DNA of 64,000 nucleotides from Paramacrobiotus metropolitanus (Eukaryota > Tardigrada > Eutardigrada > Parachela > Macrobiotidae). The translations under genes were made by a program, and so were the position numbers. The notes under the pieces were generated by a model. The model ran no database searches and was not told the origin of the DNA. It worked only from the letters and a program-made list of their open reading frames with translations. Of this stretch, positions 23,460 through 34,037 are shown piece by piece; the first letter of the stretch is position 1, and every line of letters starts with the position of its first letter. The stretch covers positions 868,001-932,000 of the forward strand of contig NW_026570248.1 of NCBI RefSeq assembly GCF_019649055.1. The letters run 5' to 3'.

Positions 23460-25628
23460 TTGGGAGCAGGGCAGCTGTCGTTTTATCGTGTGTACCGCGT
23501 TGATTGTGATATTATTTGGTTAGATTTGATTTTATTTAATTTAGTATACGATTAGTTGTGTTTTACAAACGCTTGTTTCTTTGCTTGCACATTCCGTTTT
23601 TGTTGCACGAAAATAGAATCATTCTTCGGATTTCGAAGCTCCTGTGTTTTGGGGTTAACTACTACTGATGTAGCTTTAAGTCTACGGTTGTCGATGATAT
23701 ATGTGCAAATGCAAATACAGTACATACAACCTTAGTAAACACTTACTTTTAATGTTCGCTGTACTGAAGTCTTAACTTGTCGCTTTCTGTGAAAAGAATA
23801 TTATACTAAGCCTGTGGCCACGTCCGGCTGTCGAAGAAAACTGCATTACGAAAATTATAAATGACAGTCTCTGGGTTACGAGAATTTCCGCCTGCGAAAC
23901 TCAGCATCGTTTTTTGTTCAAAAGATAGTAAATCAATCAGATCCCTACTGCAGCTTCAACGTGCTATGCTAAAAATAAACAGGAAAACACCAGTAGATAC
24001 GGCCCTTTGAAGTTACTTCAAAGGGCCGTATCTACTGGCAGACTACTGTTACAAACATAAAAGCACAAAACATTCTAAATAACAGCTGTGCGCTGATCAT
24101 CGTAATGAAAACACGGAAAAATAAAAAAAGTCAGTAGTAACCGTAAAAGTTTTAACCAGTAAGTACTGACCGTATTGTGATAAAGTACTGTAACCTGAAC
24201 CGAAGGCAATAAGTAACGTAAAAAAGGATTACTAAACAAGGAATGATACCAGGTTAATATTCATCGGAGACCAGATTTTCTACACAAATAATGACACGGC
24301 AAAGCCCTAATGGTCACAATTTGGTGACAGGGGAAAAGCAGGGCCGGGTGGTAGAGTGGACCACAGGAAGAACTGGTAAAGCGGGAAGACAACGCATATT
24401 ACGACAAAGTTTCACCCTTCGTGACCTGAAAAAAAGCAGTGACTACTGTCCGTACTCTAAAATACCGTAATATAAATACTAAATAGCACAAATTTTCATA
24501 ACGTTTGCAGTAATACCAAGGAGTGCATTTAAGATGCTTTTGGAAATAAATTAATAACTAAAGTAACAGAAAAATCAACCAGATGGGATTACTCGAAAAT
24601 CATAACGAGAAATAATTAATAACAAAATGATCGTGTTTCGCGACCACATACCATGGCTTCCAGGAGATCCACTCTCCTCTCGAGGTTCGTAAGGCGTTCA
24701 TTCATTAACGAAAGTTTTTCACGGCAAGTCACATCTGCAAGTGAAATCTAATTAACGGTTTTCAATGAAGCTGTGCTAATCACTGCAAAGTGCAATTGCT
24801 AATCATTATGGATTGTCTTACCAAAATGATTAAGGAAGTCTGTCATCTTTTTGACGGATGTGGTAACGATCTCTATCAGCTCCCGATTAGCCCAATCCTG
24901 CTGCACATTCTTCTGGTGATCTGAAAGTCCTCCGCCGTGAAGTGGACGCATACTACCACTAAATCCATATGACGAAGCCATACCAGCAACGACAAGCTAA
25001 AGAAGCACAGTGATAAACTTGAGAATAACGACACTGAGGAGATCGGCCACAGATAAAGGAAGTGTATTTAGCGATAAAAGTAAGAAAAACTACAAAAACG
25101 AAAGCAGTCAAGATAGAAGGTATGAGGTATGAAGCGGTACGAAGATTAAACAAAAAATTTAAAATTTTGAAAAATGGCATACAGTAACCTCCTGGAAAAC
25201 CTAAACACTGAAGTGACTGAACAGTTAGAAGCGGTGTCAAAACTGGAAGTCAGGAAGGTTTAGGGCCTCCCCATATGGATGGTCTGTTACGTTAGTCGCG
25301 TAACTCGTAAGTAAGTGGTCTGGTTAACAAACTCGGCAGTCGGCACAGATGATTTCCATGGCAAACCGTACGCTGGTTTTACCTGTGGCTTAGCGGAAAA
25401 GATACATAACTGTAAATTTGTATGTTTTCAGTTTTTTAATTTTGTGTTTCCCTGAATGTATTGACAGCTGAATTTCAATTATGTACCACAGTACCATGCA
25501 AGACACGACGTGGGCTTCACTTCCCCCTGGACAATCCCGCGTCAGTGCTATCGACCGGATGACTCACAGCTCGCGTGCTACGGAGCGCTCTAGATCAAAG
25601 TCCAGCGTTTGATAGCGTCGATGTTGAT
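23460..25628. other. Intergenic ATP6AP2-PNPO
   Basis: About 2.2 kb with no recognised gene. The notable content is the perfect 49 bp palindrome at 23990-24038. Short frames on the minus strand near 24799-25240 have no family features. Confidence 0.5.
23990..24038. repeat. Perfect inverted repeat, 24 bp arms, 1 nt centre
   Basis: The left arm 23990-24013 starts CCAGTAGATACGGCCC. The right arm 24015-24038 is its exact reverse complement, and the single base 24014 lies between them. No mismatch is present. In DNA it can extrude as a cruciform; in RNA it would be a very stable hairpin. It lies about 530 bp after the ATP6AP2 stop. Confidence 0.9.
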
Positions 25629-26549
25629 ATGTTGTTTAAGAGCAAGCACATTAATCTTCGGACTAAACTCGCTACTTTCAAATATCGGGGGATCGCTCTT
25701 GACGTGCATCTGCTATGCCGTTTTAATTTCTCCATTCATCCAGTCCGTCGCACCATCACTTCCGATCGGCCCTTGCATGTCACGGTGGACATGATGAGCG
25801 ACGAAGCCCTCCACGAAGGCAAATCTGCCTCGCCTCAACATGGTGGGAAGATTGCGGATATCGACATTGCTCGCATGAGAATGCCGTATCGCGACGCTAA
25901 AGATGCTTTTCTGGAGAATGATTTGGTGGCACGGGAGCCGTTCGCGCAATTCAAGCACTGGTTCGACGAAGCCTGCAAACATCCTCAGATCCGTGAGCCG
26001 AATGCTATGGCGCTGGCCACCTGTTCCCGCGATGGGAAACCTTCATGCCGCATGGTTCTCCTGAAAGGATTCGGGCCCCATGGATTCCGTTTCTTCACCA
26101 ATTATGACAGCAGAAAGGGTCGAGAAATTGCGGAAAATCCCTTTGTATCTTTGATGATTTACTGGGAGGCTCCTAATCGACAGGTGCGCATTGAGGGAAT
26201 AATCGAAGTGCTGTCAGAACAAGAGTCAGCGGAATATTTCCATTCGCGTCCTATTAGCAGTCAGGTTGCGGCCTGTGTGAGCCACCAGAGCTCCGTCGTA
26301 CCGAGTCGCACCTTTTTGGCTGATCGCGCTGAACAGCTGTACATGGAAGCTCACAACCAAAGCCTTCCGAAACCGGCGTTCTGGGGTGGTTTCACTGTCA
26401 TTCCCGAAGTGATTGAATTTTGGCAGGGCCAGACGAACCGTCTTCATGATCGCATTCGGTTCCGTCGTCTTGCACATGCCGAGAAGATAGATCCAACTTT
26501 GACACATATGGGTGATGATGGTTGGGTTTTTGAACGTTTGGCGCCGTAG
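25629..26549 (+). CDS. PNPO: Pyridoxine/pyridoxamine 5'-phosphate oxidase, single exon
   Basis: An FMN enzyme that oxidises PNP or PMP to pyridoxal 5'-phosphate, the final step of vitamin B6 salvage. The conserved core begins MRMPYRDAKDAF and shows NAMALATCSRDGKPSCRMVL, GFRFFTNYDSRKGREIAENP (FMN phosphate site), RQVRIEGIIEVL, YFHSRPISSQ, SHQSSVVPSR and the C-terminal FWQGQTNRLHDRI...WVFERLAP, all matching human PNPO. The whole protein sits in one exon, unlike its multi-exon neighbours. ATG 25629 gives about 306 aa. ATGs at 25791/25794 give about 252 aa, closer to human (261), so the first 54 residues may be untranslated or a targeting extension. An AATAAA pair follows 88 bp after the stop. 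Confidence 0.95.
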   Translation: MLFKSKHINLRTKLATFKYRGIALDVHLLCRFNFSIHPVRRTITSDRPLHVTVDMMSDEALHEGKSASPQHGGKIADIDIARMRMPYRDAKDAFLENDLVAREPFAQFKHWFDEACKHPQIREPNAMALATCSRDGKPSCRMVLLKGFGPHGFRFFTNYDSRKGREIAENPFVSLMIYWEAPNRQVRIEGIIEVLSEQESAEYFHSRPISSQVAACVSHQSSVVPSRTFLADRAEQLYMEAHNQSLPKPAFWGGFTVIPEVIEFWQGQTNRLHDRIRFRRLAHAEKIDPTLTHMGDDGWVFERLAP

Positions 26550-27108
26550 AGATTATTGTTGAAAGTTTTTATAGTATGTCTGCAACTTATTTATCGTCGA
26601 CTATATTGAGATTTTTAAATGCGCAAAGTTCACATCAATAAATAAACCAAATGGCTACAAGTGAGAGCCTCCCGCGCCTGCATAAAACGAAAAAAATAAT
26701 TTAGGTATTCATTTTGCCTGCATTTCTGGTTTTGGTTTGTCGTGCAAACGCAGTACGGTACCTTCTCGAAGTGAAGTCAAAGCAGTGCAGATACAATGTT
26801 TTATACAGCTCCAATAAAAGCATAAAAATCACTTTCACAAAACAGCGAGAAAAATAAAACTGATATCTGGAAAGAGTCGAGAAGGGAATTGTAAAATAAA
26901 CCATTCAATAACAAAAGAAACTGATAACCACACCGGAGCACCAGATCTTCGCAATTCTGTGAACACGACTCACGAGTACAGTTACACCCAAGTATTTTAA
27001 ATGGTGGCTAAAATGTAATATGGGAACTTGGGAAGAGATACTTTCCATTTACAAAAACACGAGATCATATATTCTAAACGACGGATTTGTGATAATACGG
27101 ATAAGCCA
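26550..27108. other. Convergent 3' region PNPO/STIMATE
   Basis: 559 bp between two stop codons of converging genes. It holds the PNPO poly(A) signals and should hold the STIMATE 3' UTR. Nothing else was recognised. Confidence 0.5.
26637..26646 (+). terminator. Likely PNPO poly(A) signal
   Basis: Two overlapping AATAAA hexamers (26637-26642 and 26641-26646) lie 88 bp downstream of the PNPO stop codon. Confidence 0.6.
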
Positions 27109-28750
27109 TCATGTTATAGAATGCATTCTGGAGGTAGATCCGCCATCGGCATCAAAACCGCGAGACGCTCGCATAAGAGGCTCGTAATCATCCACCGAGT
27201 CACTTCGTGAGGATGCTGACCAATCCAGCGGAGCTTCGTTTCTGGGATTCGAAACCAGCACTTCTTCACTCAAATCGGCTAGCTGCTTTTTGCGCTTGCG
27301 CATCAATAAATTATCAATGATCCAAAATACAATCACCTAAAATTGACCGTTATTCAATTTCAGACCCATTCAAAATCAATCTTATTCTCATGCAAGAATT
27401 CGCAGTGGTGAGAACACTTAACAACTTACGTTGACAACAAAAGGCACGATAAGAAGCACAACTGCCACTTCCAATTTGGGATTGACATGCGGCCAAATGA
27501 CCAACGACTGCATTGGCTTCCAAATAGCAACCATAAACGATGCGGTAAGAGCCTTCTCTATCGTGGATACGACACAGTATACGAAAGTCTGCCCAACGAA
27601 AGCTTTAATCCGCTGTTTTCGACTATTACCTGCAAATATGCAAAAGAAGTGTTTCAGCATCTGTTCAAGCAACGGATGATGCGCGAGTAAAAAAATGTAA
27701 TGCAAATACTTAGTACCATAATTTATAGTTAGATATTTGAATATTAGGGAAAATTATTATATACTGATCACAGATTACCATGCCGGTTCGAGCAACAATT
27801 TTACTTTCTTTTTATGAATTAAGCGTCTAAACGTGGTTACAATTAAATTAGTAAACGCCAACAATCTTCATCTCATATTAATATAATATTCATTAGAAAT
27901 CGATCGAGACAATAACTAGTACTCGCACATATTGTATAAACCGAAATATAGATATCATTTACATCATTACACGTACCGTATTCACCAGACTGCAAAAGAG
28001 TCAATCCGAAGCGCACTGTCAAGTATGCAGCAAGTCTGAGACCGAAGAAAATTATCACAAGCCCCGCGGTCGAGTCAACAAGGAAATTGATAAAATACCT
28101 GCGACACCACAAGGAAATTAGGTCGAAATCAAGAACTGACGGAAGAGTACAAAACGCTTTTTACCAGCTGCATGGATCTCCTTTTGCATATTCGGATATG
28201 AAGACATTCCCGAAATGGGTAACAAACGAGGCAATAATCTGCTTAGACGTATCGAAAGCCCTTTAAAAAACAAGTTAAAGTTAAACAACATTCTCACTGT
28301 GTTCAGAAGCCAAAAGTTGTTTAAAAGCCAACAATATGAAGCACTAAGAAATGCAATTATGTGCACTTACCAAACCCACCAAGCCCTTCTGGTCTCCTTA
28401 GATTCGCAATATCTCTTGACTAGAACAAGGCAAGTGTTAGGAAAACAGGTATAAGAGAAACAATCAGATACACATCTGAGATCTCTCACTGATCAAAAAC
28501 GCGAAAGCAATTCCGCCAAGCGCCAACTGTATCATAAATCCGAATGTATCCGTGAGTGCGCCAGGGTTGCCTGAAGAAAAGAAGTATTGCACTCATCAGA
28601 ACTTATGGAGCTGGGAGATCAAAGGAGGTAGATATTCCAGAAAAGCGACCAGGTCAAATTACAGTGAGTTTGCGCAGGTTGCAGCGGAGTGAGCGTGACA
28701 TTGTCGTCTTCCGTGCTCAATGCCAGTTTAACAGCAGGAAACGACCACAT
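27109..28750 (-). CDS. STIMATE: STIMATE (TMEM110), ER calcium-entry regulator
   Basis: A multi-pass ER membrane protein that promotes STIM1 activation at ER-plasma membrane junctions in vertebrates. Seven exons fit in phase: 28750-28663, 28570-28490, 28419-28371, 28260-28165, 28098-27977, 27629-27430 and 27336-27109, about 287 aa (human 294). Matches to human, block by block: CNPGALTDTFGFMIQ (CESGALMHSFGIFLQ), IIKRYCESKETRRAWWVW (MLKRFREPKHERRPWRIW), FDTSKQIIASFVTHFGNV, YFINFLVDSTAGLVI, SGEYG, AFVGQTFVYC, LEVAVVLLIVPFVVN and IVFWIIDNLLMRKRKK. The last is followed by an acidic, serine-rich cytosolic tail. At least four hydrophobic segments are visible. The start at 28750 is the only in-frame ATG before stops, and its exon joins exon 2 in matching phase; exon 1 itself is poorly conserved, as in other species. 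Confidence 0.93.
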
Positions 28751-29580
28751 AACGATGGCTGCCAGTGGAAAGAGCAAGAATCCAACGAACGCCAACAAAA
28801 ATCATCAAATGTAAGTATTACAACAGAATTTCCGTGATGCCGTTCCCTCCCACATTGGGACTGCAATCGAAACGAATGATTCCCGCGATCTCGACTTCCA
28901 AGATAAGGTCCACGCTCAAGCTACAAGTGGAATGTCCAAATCATTTCCTGAGACACCGTACTACATCCGTAAGCATATCGACCGCCAGTGAGGCTGGTGA
29001 GTCCATGAAAAGGTAAAAAAGATGGATGCAGTCAATTCCGTTGCAGATATAAACAAAAGTGCAAAACTTCCTTGCTAATTGCTATTAACATGAAAGTGTG
29101 TCTAATAAGGTCAACGAAATTTTGTAATATCCGAATGCCAGCGTATCTGCGATCTTCACCTTCACTTCAATAATTCCCTAAACCTGTACTTCAATAACTG
29201 CTTTAAAGTGTATTGTAAATGATATAAGCGCAGCTTCGAATGAGCGTGCGACATAAATCGGGCTAAGCATGCAGCGACTCTTTCCAAATTGCAGTAACCA
29301 CTACTACCAACCAGTAGGTGATATTTCCAAAACTTATTGGAAATTTTCCACTATTGACTGTTAATACGATATTATAATTCGGCATCAGCATGGGTACTTT
29401 ACGATGCAATAGCAATTTTTATCAGAGTAGTACATTTCAGATTGTCAGTATAATCGTAAAATTTGACCATATAATTACGCTGTGCGTTTTAATACCGTGT
29501 GGCAGATGATACGATTACAGTACACTTTACACTTTTACGAGTAATACAGCTATCCTCCATGGCCCATGATATGCATGCAG

Positions 29581-29616
29581 TTAAAACCTCCTCGAGTATG
29601 CTTGAGGAGGTTTTAA
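29581..29616. repeat. Perfect hairpin, 13 bp arms, 10 nt loop
   Basis: Arms 29581-29593 (TTAAAACCTCCTC) and 29604-29616 (GAGGAGGTTTTAA) enclose the loop GAGTATGCTT. It directly abuts, and by two bases overlaps, the next hairpin. Confidence 0.85.
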
Positions 29617-29672
29617 GCCTACGTACATGCTTATCTTATTTCCCGTGCCAAGATAAGCATGTACGTAGGCTT
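29615..29672. repeat. Perfect hairpin, 23 bp arms, 12 nt loop
   Basis: The left arm 29615-29637 begins AAGCCTACGTACATGC. The right arm 29650-29672 is its exact reverse complement, and the loop is ATTTCCCGTGCC. There is no mismatch in 23 bp. Size and loop resemble a small-RNA precursor, but animal miRNA stems are normally imperfect, so a recent inverted-duplication event is as likely. Confidence 0.88.
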
Positions 29673-30151
29673 GCGAAACTTTACTATTTTGCGTCGTACA
29701 AATAATAATATGGAGTGATTCATATGAATCGTATCATAATTTGTAATCAATAAGCTTCAAACTCCGTTTGCAACATTTTAGCAACCGAAATGCCGGTGCT
29801 GTATCGGTGAATATAATTGTGGTACAACGGCTAACTTGTAAGTAAGCATTTCAAAGTTAAGAATTTTTCTTACTTCTTACAATTCTACTCTAAATAAACA
29901 ATTTAATTCGAAACTGGGACTGGAAAACAAATCGATTAGAGCTTTACACGTGAAAAAGGGTATATAATATTTCGTAATGCAAACGCATAATAGACTAAAC
30001 ATTCTGCTAACAGAAGAATTCAGGTAAAAAACATTAGATGTCAATAATTTAAAGATCCGCAAATCATTTTTCTCTTCTTCATGGGCTCAAACAACCAATT
30101 CCAAACATACATAGACAGAAAAAAATACTTTAATCCCCTTAGAATAGTAAA

Positions 30152-31318
30152 TTAGCAGCATTTTGAACTTTGTTTCTCCTCAGTCTGCTTATTGCGGTAA
30201 TCGAAGTTGATCTTCCCTGATGGACTGCTATCATCCAGAGCAGTGCTTCCAAACTTATGCATTAAATCCTTGGCCAAAGTTTCGAATACTGAATCAATAT
30301 TCGTATTGTCTTTAGCACTGCATTCCAGAAAGGCCAACATATTGTGAGCATCTGCCAAGGCTTCCGCTTCGGTTTTCGGGACTTCTCGGCTAGTTTCCAT
30401 ATCACATTTACAACCTAGCAAAACATTTCATAAATAACAAAAATTTGCAACACATTACATCGGTCCTTTCACTGTTCTTTTATGCTTAACAATAAGATGT
30501 CTTGAATATCGTGGGAGTTTACCAACTAAAATCTGCGAAACTCCGGCTCCGGCGTAGCGAAGCACATCTTCGCACCAATGATTAACGTTAAGGAATGTAT
30601 CCCGTTTTGTGATATCATACGCGATAATCACTCCATTGGCAGATCGGTAATAACTCTGAGTAATCGTTCGGAATCTTTCCTGGCCAGCTGTGTCCCAAAT
30701 CTGGAGCTAAAAAAACCGTATGTCAGTACATAGTAAAACATACTGGGATAATAAGACTGAGAGTACCAAGCTGCAACGCTTAAAAATTTTATGCAGTCAT
30801 AAATGGCAACTGCTTATAAAACAGTGTACTAGTTTCATCACGGTAGCAGTCTGCCGAATCTGCCCATAAACCTGCAGTGTTTCACATTACACAGCTTTTA
30901 CATACCAGACTCACTTTGTCAGACCAGCGAAACTTCACAATTACTGTAATAAAGCTTAGAAAACGCACAAAAAGCTAATATATGGGTTCATAATACCTAA
31001 GCTTTCCAGATGCAACATAATTCTGACAATTAATTTACGAATGCACTCGCGAATAACTTAATGAATTATTGCACCTACAACGAATTAATTATGCACATCC
31101 AATGGCTCTCAGTAGTCATTTGGCTTACTCACCTTAATGCGCTTTTTATCTATCACCAAAGTTTTCATGGTAAAATCCACTCCAATTGTGCTGCCTTGCC
31201 GCTCCACATAGTTTCCACTCTTAAATCGTTGTACAATGCAAGTTTTGCCTATTCCGGCATCTCCGATTAAGACAATTTTGAATAAAAAATCGAACTTCTC
31301 GTCCGGTTCAAAAGCCAT
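30152..31318 (-). CDS. RAB43: Rab small GTPase, Rab43/Rab19-like, with altered G4 box
   Basis: A membrane-traffic switch of the Golgi/endosome Rab43-Rab19 group. Three exons: 31318-31133, 30706-30523 and 30414-30152, about 210 aa, in phase. Seen: G1 GDAGIGKT, effector [16 protein letters not shown]3 [33 protein letters not shown]5 ECSAKD and a C-terminal CC for double geranylgeranylation. The G4 box, normally NKxD, reads CKCD across the splice at 30523/30414: the base-contacting Asn is replaced by Cys (codon TGT). Both splice sites are canonical and phase forces this reading. The overall match is best to Rab43 ([17 protein letters not shown]), but Rab19 is close. A TACGAGTAC motif lies 173 bp upstream. 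Confidence 0.88.
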
Positions 31319-34037
31319 GGGTAATCAATTCACTGCAACTGCAACACAGAAATGTAACCATCCAGCCTTCAGTTCATCCAGAATTTTGTCTCGAAACCTT
31401 CTAGTTCGCGTAAGCGAAATCAAATTATCCATTCATCTTTAGGAATAATAAGTAATGAACAGCCGTGCCGATCAAGAGTAGCAAAAATACTACGAGTACA
31501 GAACAAGTGCGTCAGTGATATGAGCCTTTATGCACATATTAACATGCAGTCCACTACAGTACTTACTCGCAGACGTTTTTCTAGCTAACAGTAATGCTAC
31601 TCGATTGTGCACACAAACGGACGTCCCCGTGGGCAAACAAACTCCATTTCGAGTCAAAGCATGGCGACTTAAACAGCTATTGATCTACTGCACTCCAACA
31701 CGGTAAAACTGGAGCAACTATGGGCAAATAGAATGTTAAAAAGGAACAAAACTAAAGAAACAACAGCTTTCGAGTAAAAATTATAAGGAGTTTGCCAAAA
31801 CGTATAAAAATTCATTTTCAAAAAATTACCTGCGTTCTTTGAGTGCGCTCGGGGTCATAATTTTTCAACTTAACAATAAAATTACGGAAAAAAGTAAAAA
31901 ACAAATTACAAAACTAATCAAATCTAATAAACCGAAAACTGAGCACAAAAGTCAGAAAACCTTTAGTGTAATAACAAAGAAAGTAGAATAATCGAAGAGG
32001 AGATAATTCACCAATGACGGCTCTCAGTCGGCCTCCGCGAAAGACTTGAAAAAAGAAATTGACCACTAGCTGGACTAGCACATTACATACTATCCTACTC
32101 ATAGCATAAAAATGCTTAACTCTTTTGCAACACAAATGTCAAAACACAAAGACTATAATTAGTTACTCACATTACTAAGGATCATGGAGCTGACGAGTGA
32201 ATAAAGGAGGGCTTAAATAATAAATATTACTGATTACAAAATATGGCATTAATCTCGCTATCACACGGCTACAGTTTACGGTTTACCTGCAGCACTTCTT
32301 TCAACACGAACGTAAACACAGCGAAGGCTGTAGGGCAAAACCAAATGAATTCGGATCGATTTTGATTCAGTTTACAAATCCTGGGACGCTGCAAATATAA
32401 GAACGATAACAGAGCTCAGTCTGCAAGAAACAGCGGTGTATCAATTATTGCTTTTAATTTTCACAAAATTTCCTCTGAATATCACATGCATAGCAGCCAT
32501 ACGGCTACGCGCAACCTGACATTCCACAAAAATGCGCAGAAGTGTGTGCATTTGAGTGTAAACAGTAATTTATGAACGTTAATGCTAAAACCGTGAAATT
32601 TTAATACGAAACAACCTAATTTTTTAATAAAAGACTAAGAAACTTAAGAAAGTCACCAATATCCAAACAGAGCGATAAGAAGTGTTGGTAAGTCTGAATT
32701 CTGCTGAGTCTTATCAACTTGAAAGCAAAAATACAGACGTTACAATGCTCCTTCTCTCGAACTCGGCGCATTACTTACCTATTCGGTGTAGTTCCCATCA
32801 AACCAGCATATACGATTGAGGTCTGAGAACACGCTAAATCGGAATGCACTGAAGTGACTAAATAAAAATTTCGCACCTTCAGCTCCTGAATCCTGATAGA
32901 TGAGATCGGTCACCCAGTTAACCTTATTTATGTTAGGTAAGACCGTAAGAGAAAAATTAAGAAATTCTTGGCTTTTTAAGCTTTCCTGAAACCGTCAAAC
33001 AGCCTTTTTTACATGACAGCAATCAATTAAGTATAAGAAAATTTGCTCCGTGAAAACGTGAGCGATAATCGTTCACTCTCAAGTATTGATTGAATTTCTA
33101 AATTCATCGAGATTTTCTACGGTTATGGGAAAAACTATAGAAACTTGAGACTGAGACACGAGCTGGTGAGGCATGAGGCTTATGACGGAGCAGGCGTTTT
33201 ACCGTAACAGAAACCAACCACAAGCAGAGATATTGCACAGACTTTTAATACCGGTTAGAGTGCATTACCAGTGTATTGACAATTAATTGATGCATACTTT
33301 GTAATTATATTATTATAGTATGCAAGTTATTAATTAACAGGTACTAACCATTGTAGTAAGTACGAATATTCTTATTTTAGATATTTCACGGCGGGCCGAG
33401 TCCAGATACTTTGGATATAAAGGACCGGAAGTCCGGAACTCTGGAAGAAAGCTTTCTTTTGTCCTGCTTCTGCTGCGCAGATCGAGTTGTAAGTAAATAC
33501 ATATAGACGACATCTTTTCTGTGAAAGTTATCATAAAACTATACGAACTTCGGAACTTATGATAAGCAATGAAATAGATCAACATACTGGACGGATAAGT
33601 TACTTATCCATCCTGTATTTCGGTTTCCTGTTAGTATAATTATAGTATGCATCAAAATTCTTCGGGAAAGCCGTTATTTTACTCACTGGTCTGGTAGCAC
33701 GTAGCAACGTCAACTTCCGGAGGCAGCAGTTGGACCGAAAACTTGGCTTAAAATGAATACTCGATATCACTGAATTTTGTCGCATGAAGCTATGTACAAG
33801 TACTACGTAATGTGCAGTACGAGTGGCGAACTGAATAAATAACCAGAGCCCGCAGTGCTTAGTGTTCAAACTTGAGAAGCACCCAAAATTTTATCACTGC
33901 ATAAGTTTTGCCGATACAGCAATGAGCATAAAAATTGGTACCAAACTTACATGATACTTCTATCAGACTCTGAGTTCCATCACAAGAAAGGTCAAACACG
34001 AAGGTGTTAAACACCGTCGAAACCAGGAAACCAACTA
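31319..34037. other. Intergenic, no gene recognised
   Basis: 2.7 kb of AT-rich DNA holding the Rab promoter side (TACGAGTAC at 31491-31499) and the ERCC2 3' flank. A small imperfect palindrome centres near 33601 (GGATAAGT/ACTTATCC). No coding block is seen. Confidence 0.5.
31491..31499. promoter_or_regulatory. TACGAGTAC motif upstream of the Rab gene
   Basis: An exact copy of the recurring 9-mer, 173 bp upstream of the Rab start codon (minus-strand gene). Function is inferred from recurrence. Confidence 0.3.

Larger units (their letters stand above)
28751..30151. other. Upstream of STIMATE; contains tandem perfect hairpins
   Basis: The region between the STIMATE start and the Rab gene stop. 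A plus-strand ATG at 28755 lies four bases from the STIMATE start and opens a 19-codon frame ending at TAA (28812); after this stop the same frame stays open to about 28989. I cannot make it a gene. Two adjacent perfect hairpins lie at 29581-29672. Confidence 0.4.

Noticed and set aside
28796-28827. A 16-base intron (GTAAGTATTACAACAG) joining two open frames on the plus strand
   Set aside because: Animal introns this short are not known, and removal changes frame; kept only as a possible donor site of an unseen gene.
33585-33617. Palindrome around GGATAAGT-T-ACTTATCC
   Set aside because: Only 8 bp are perfect, with the outer part imperfect; near what chance gives in AT-rich DNA of this length.
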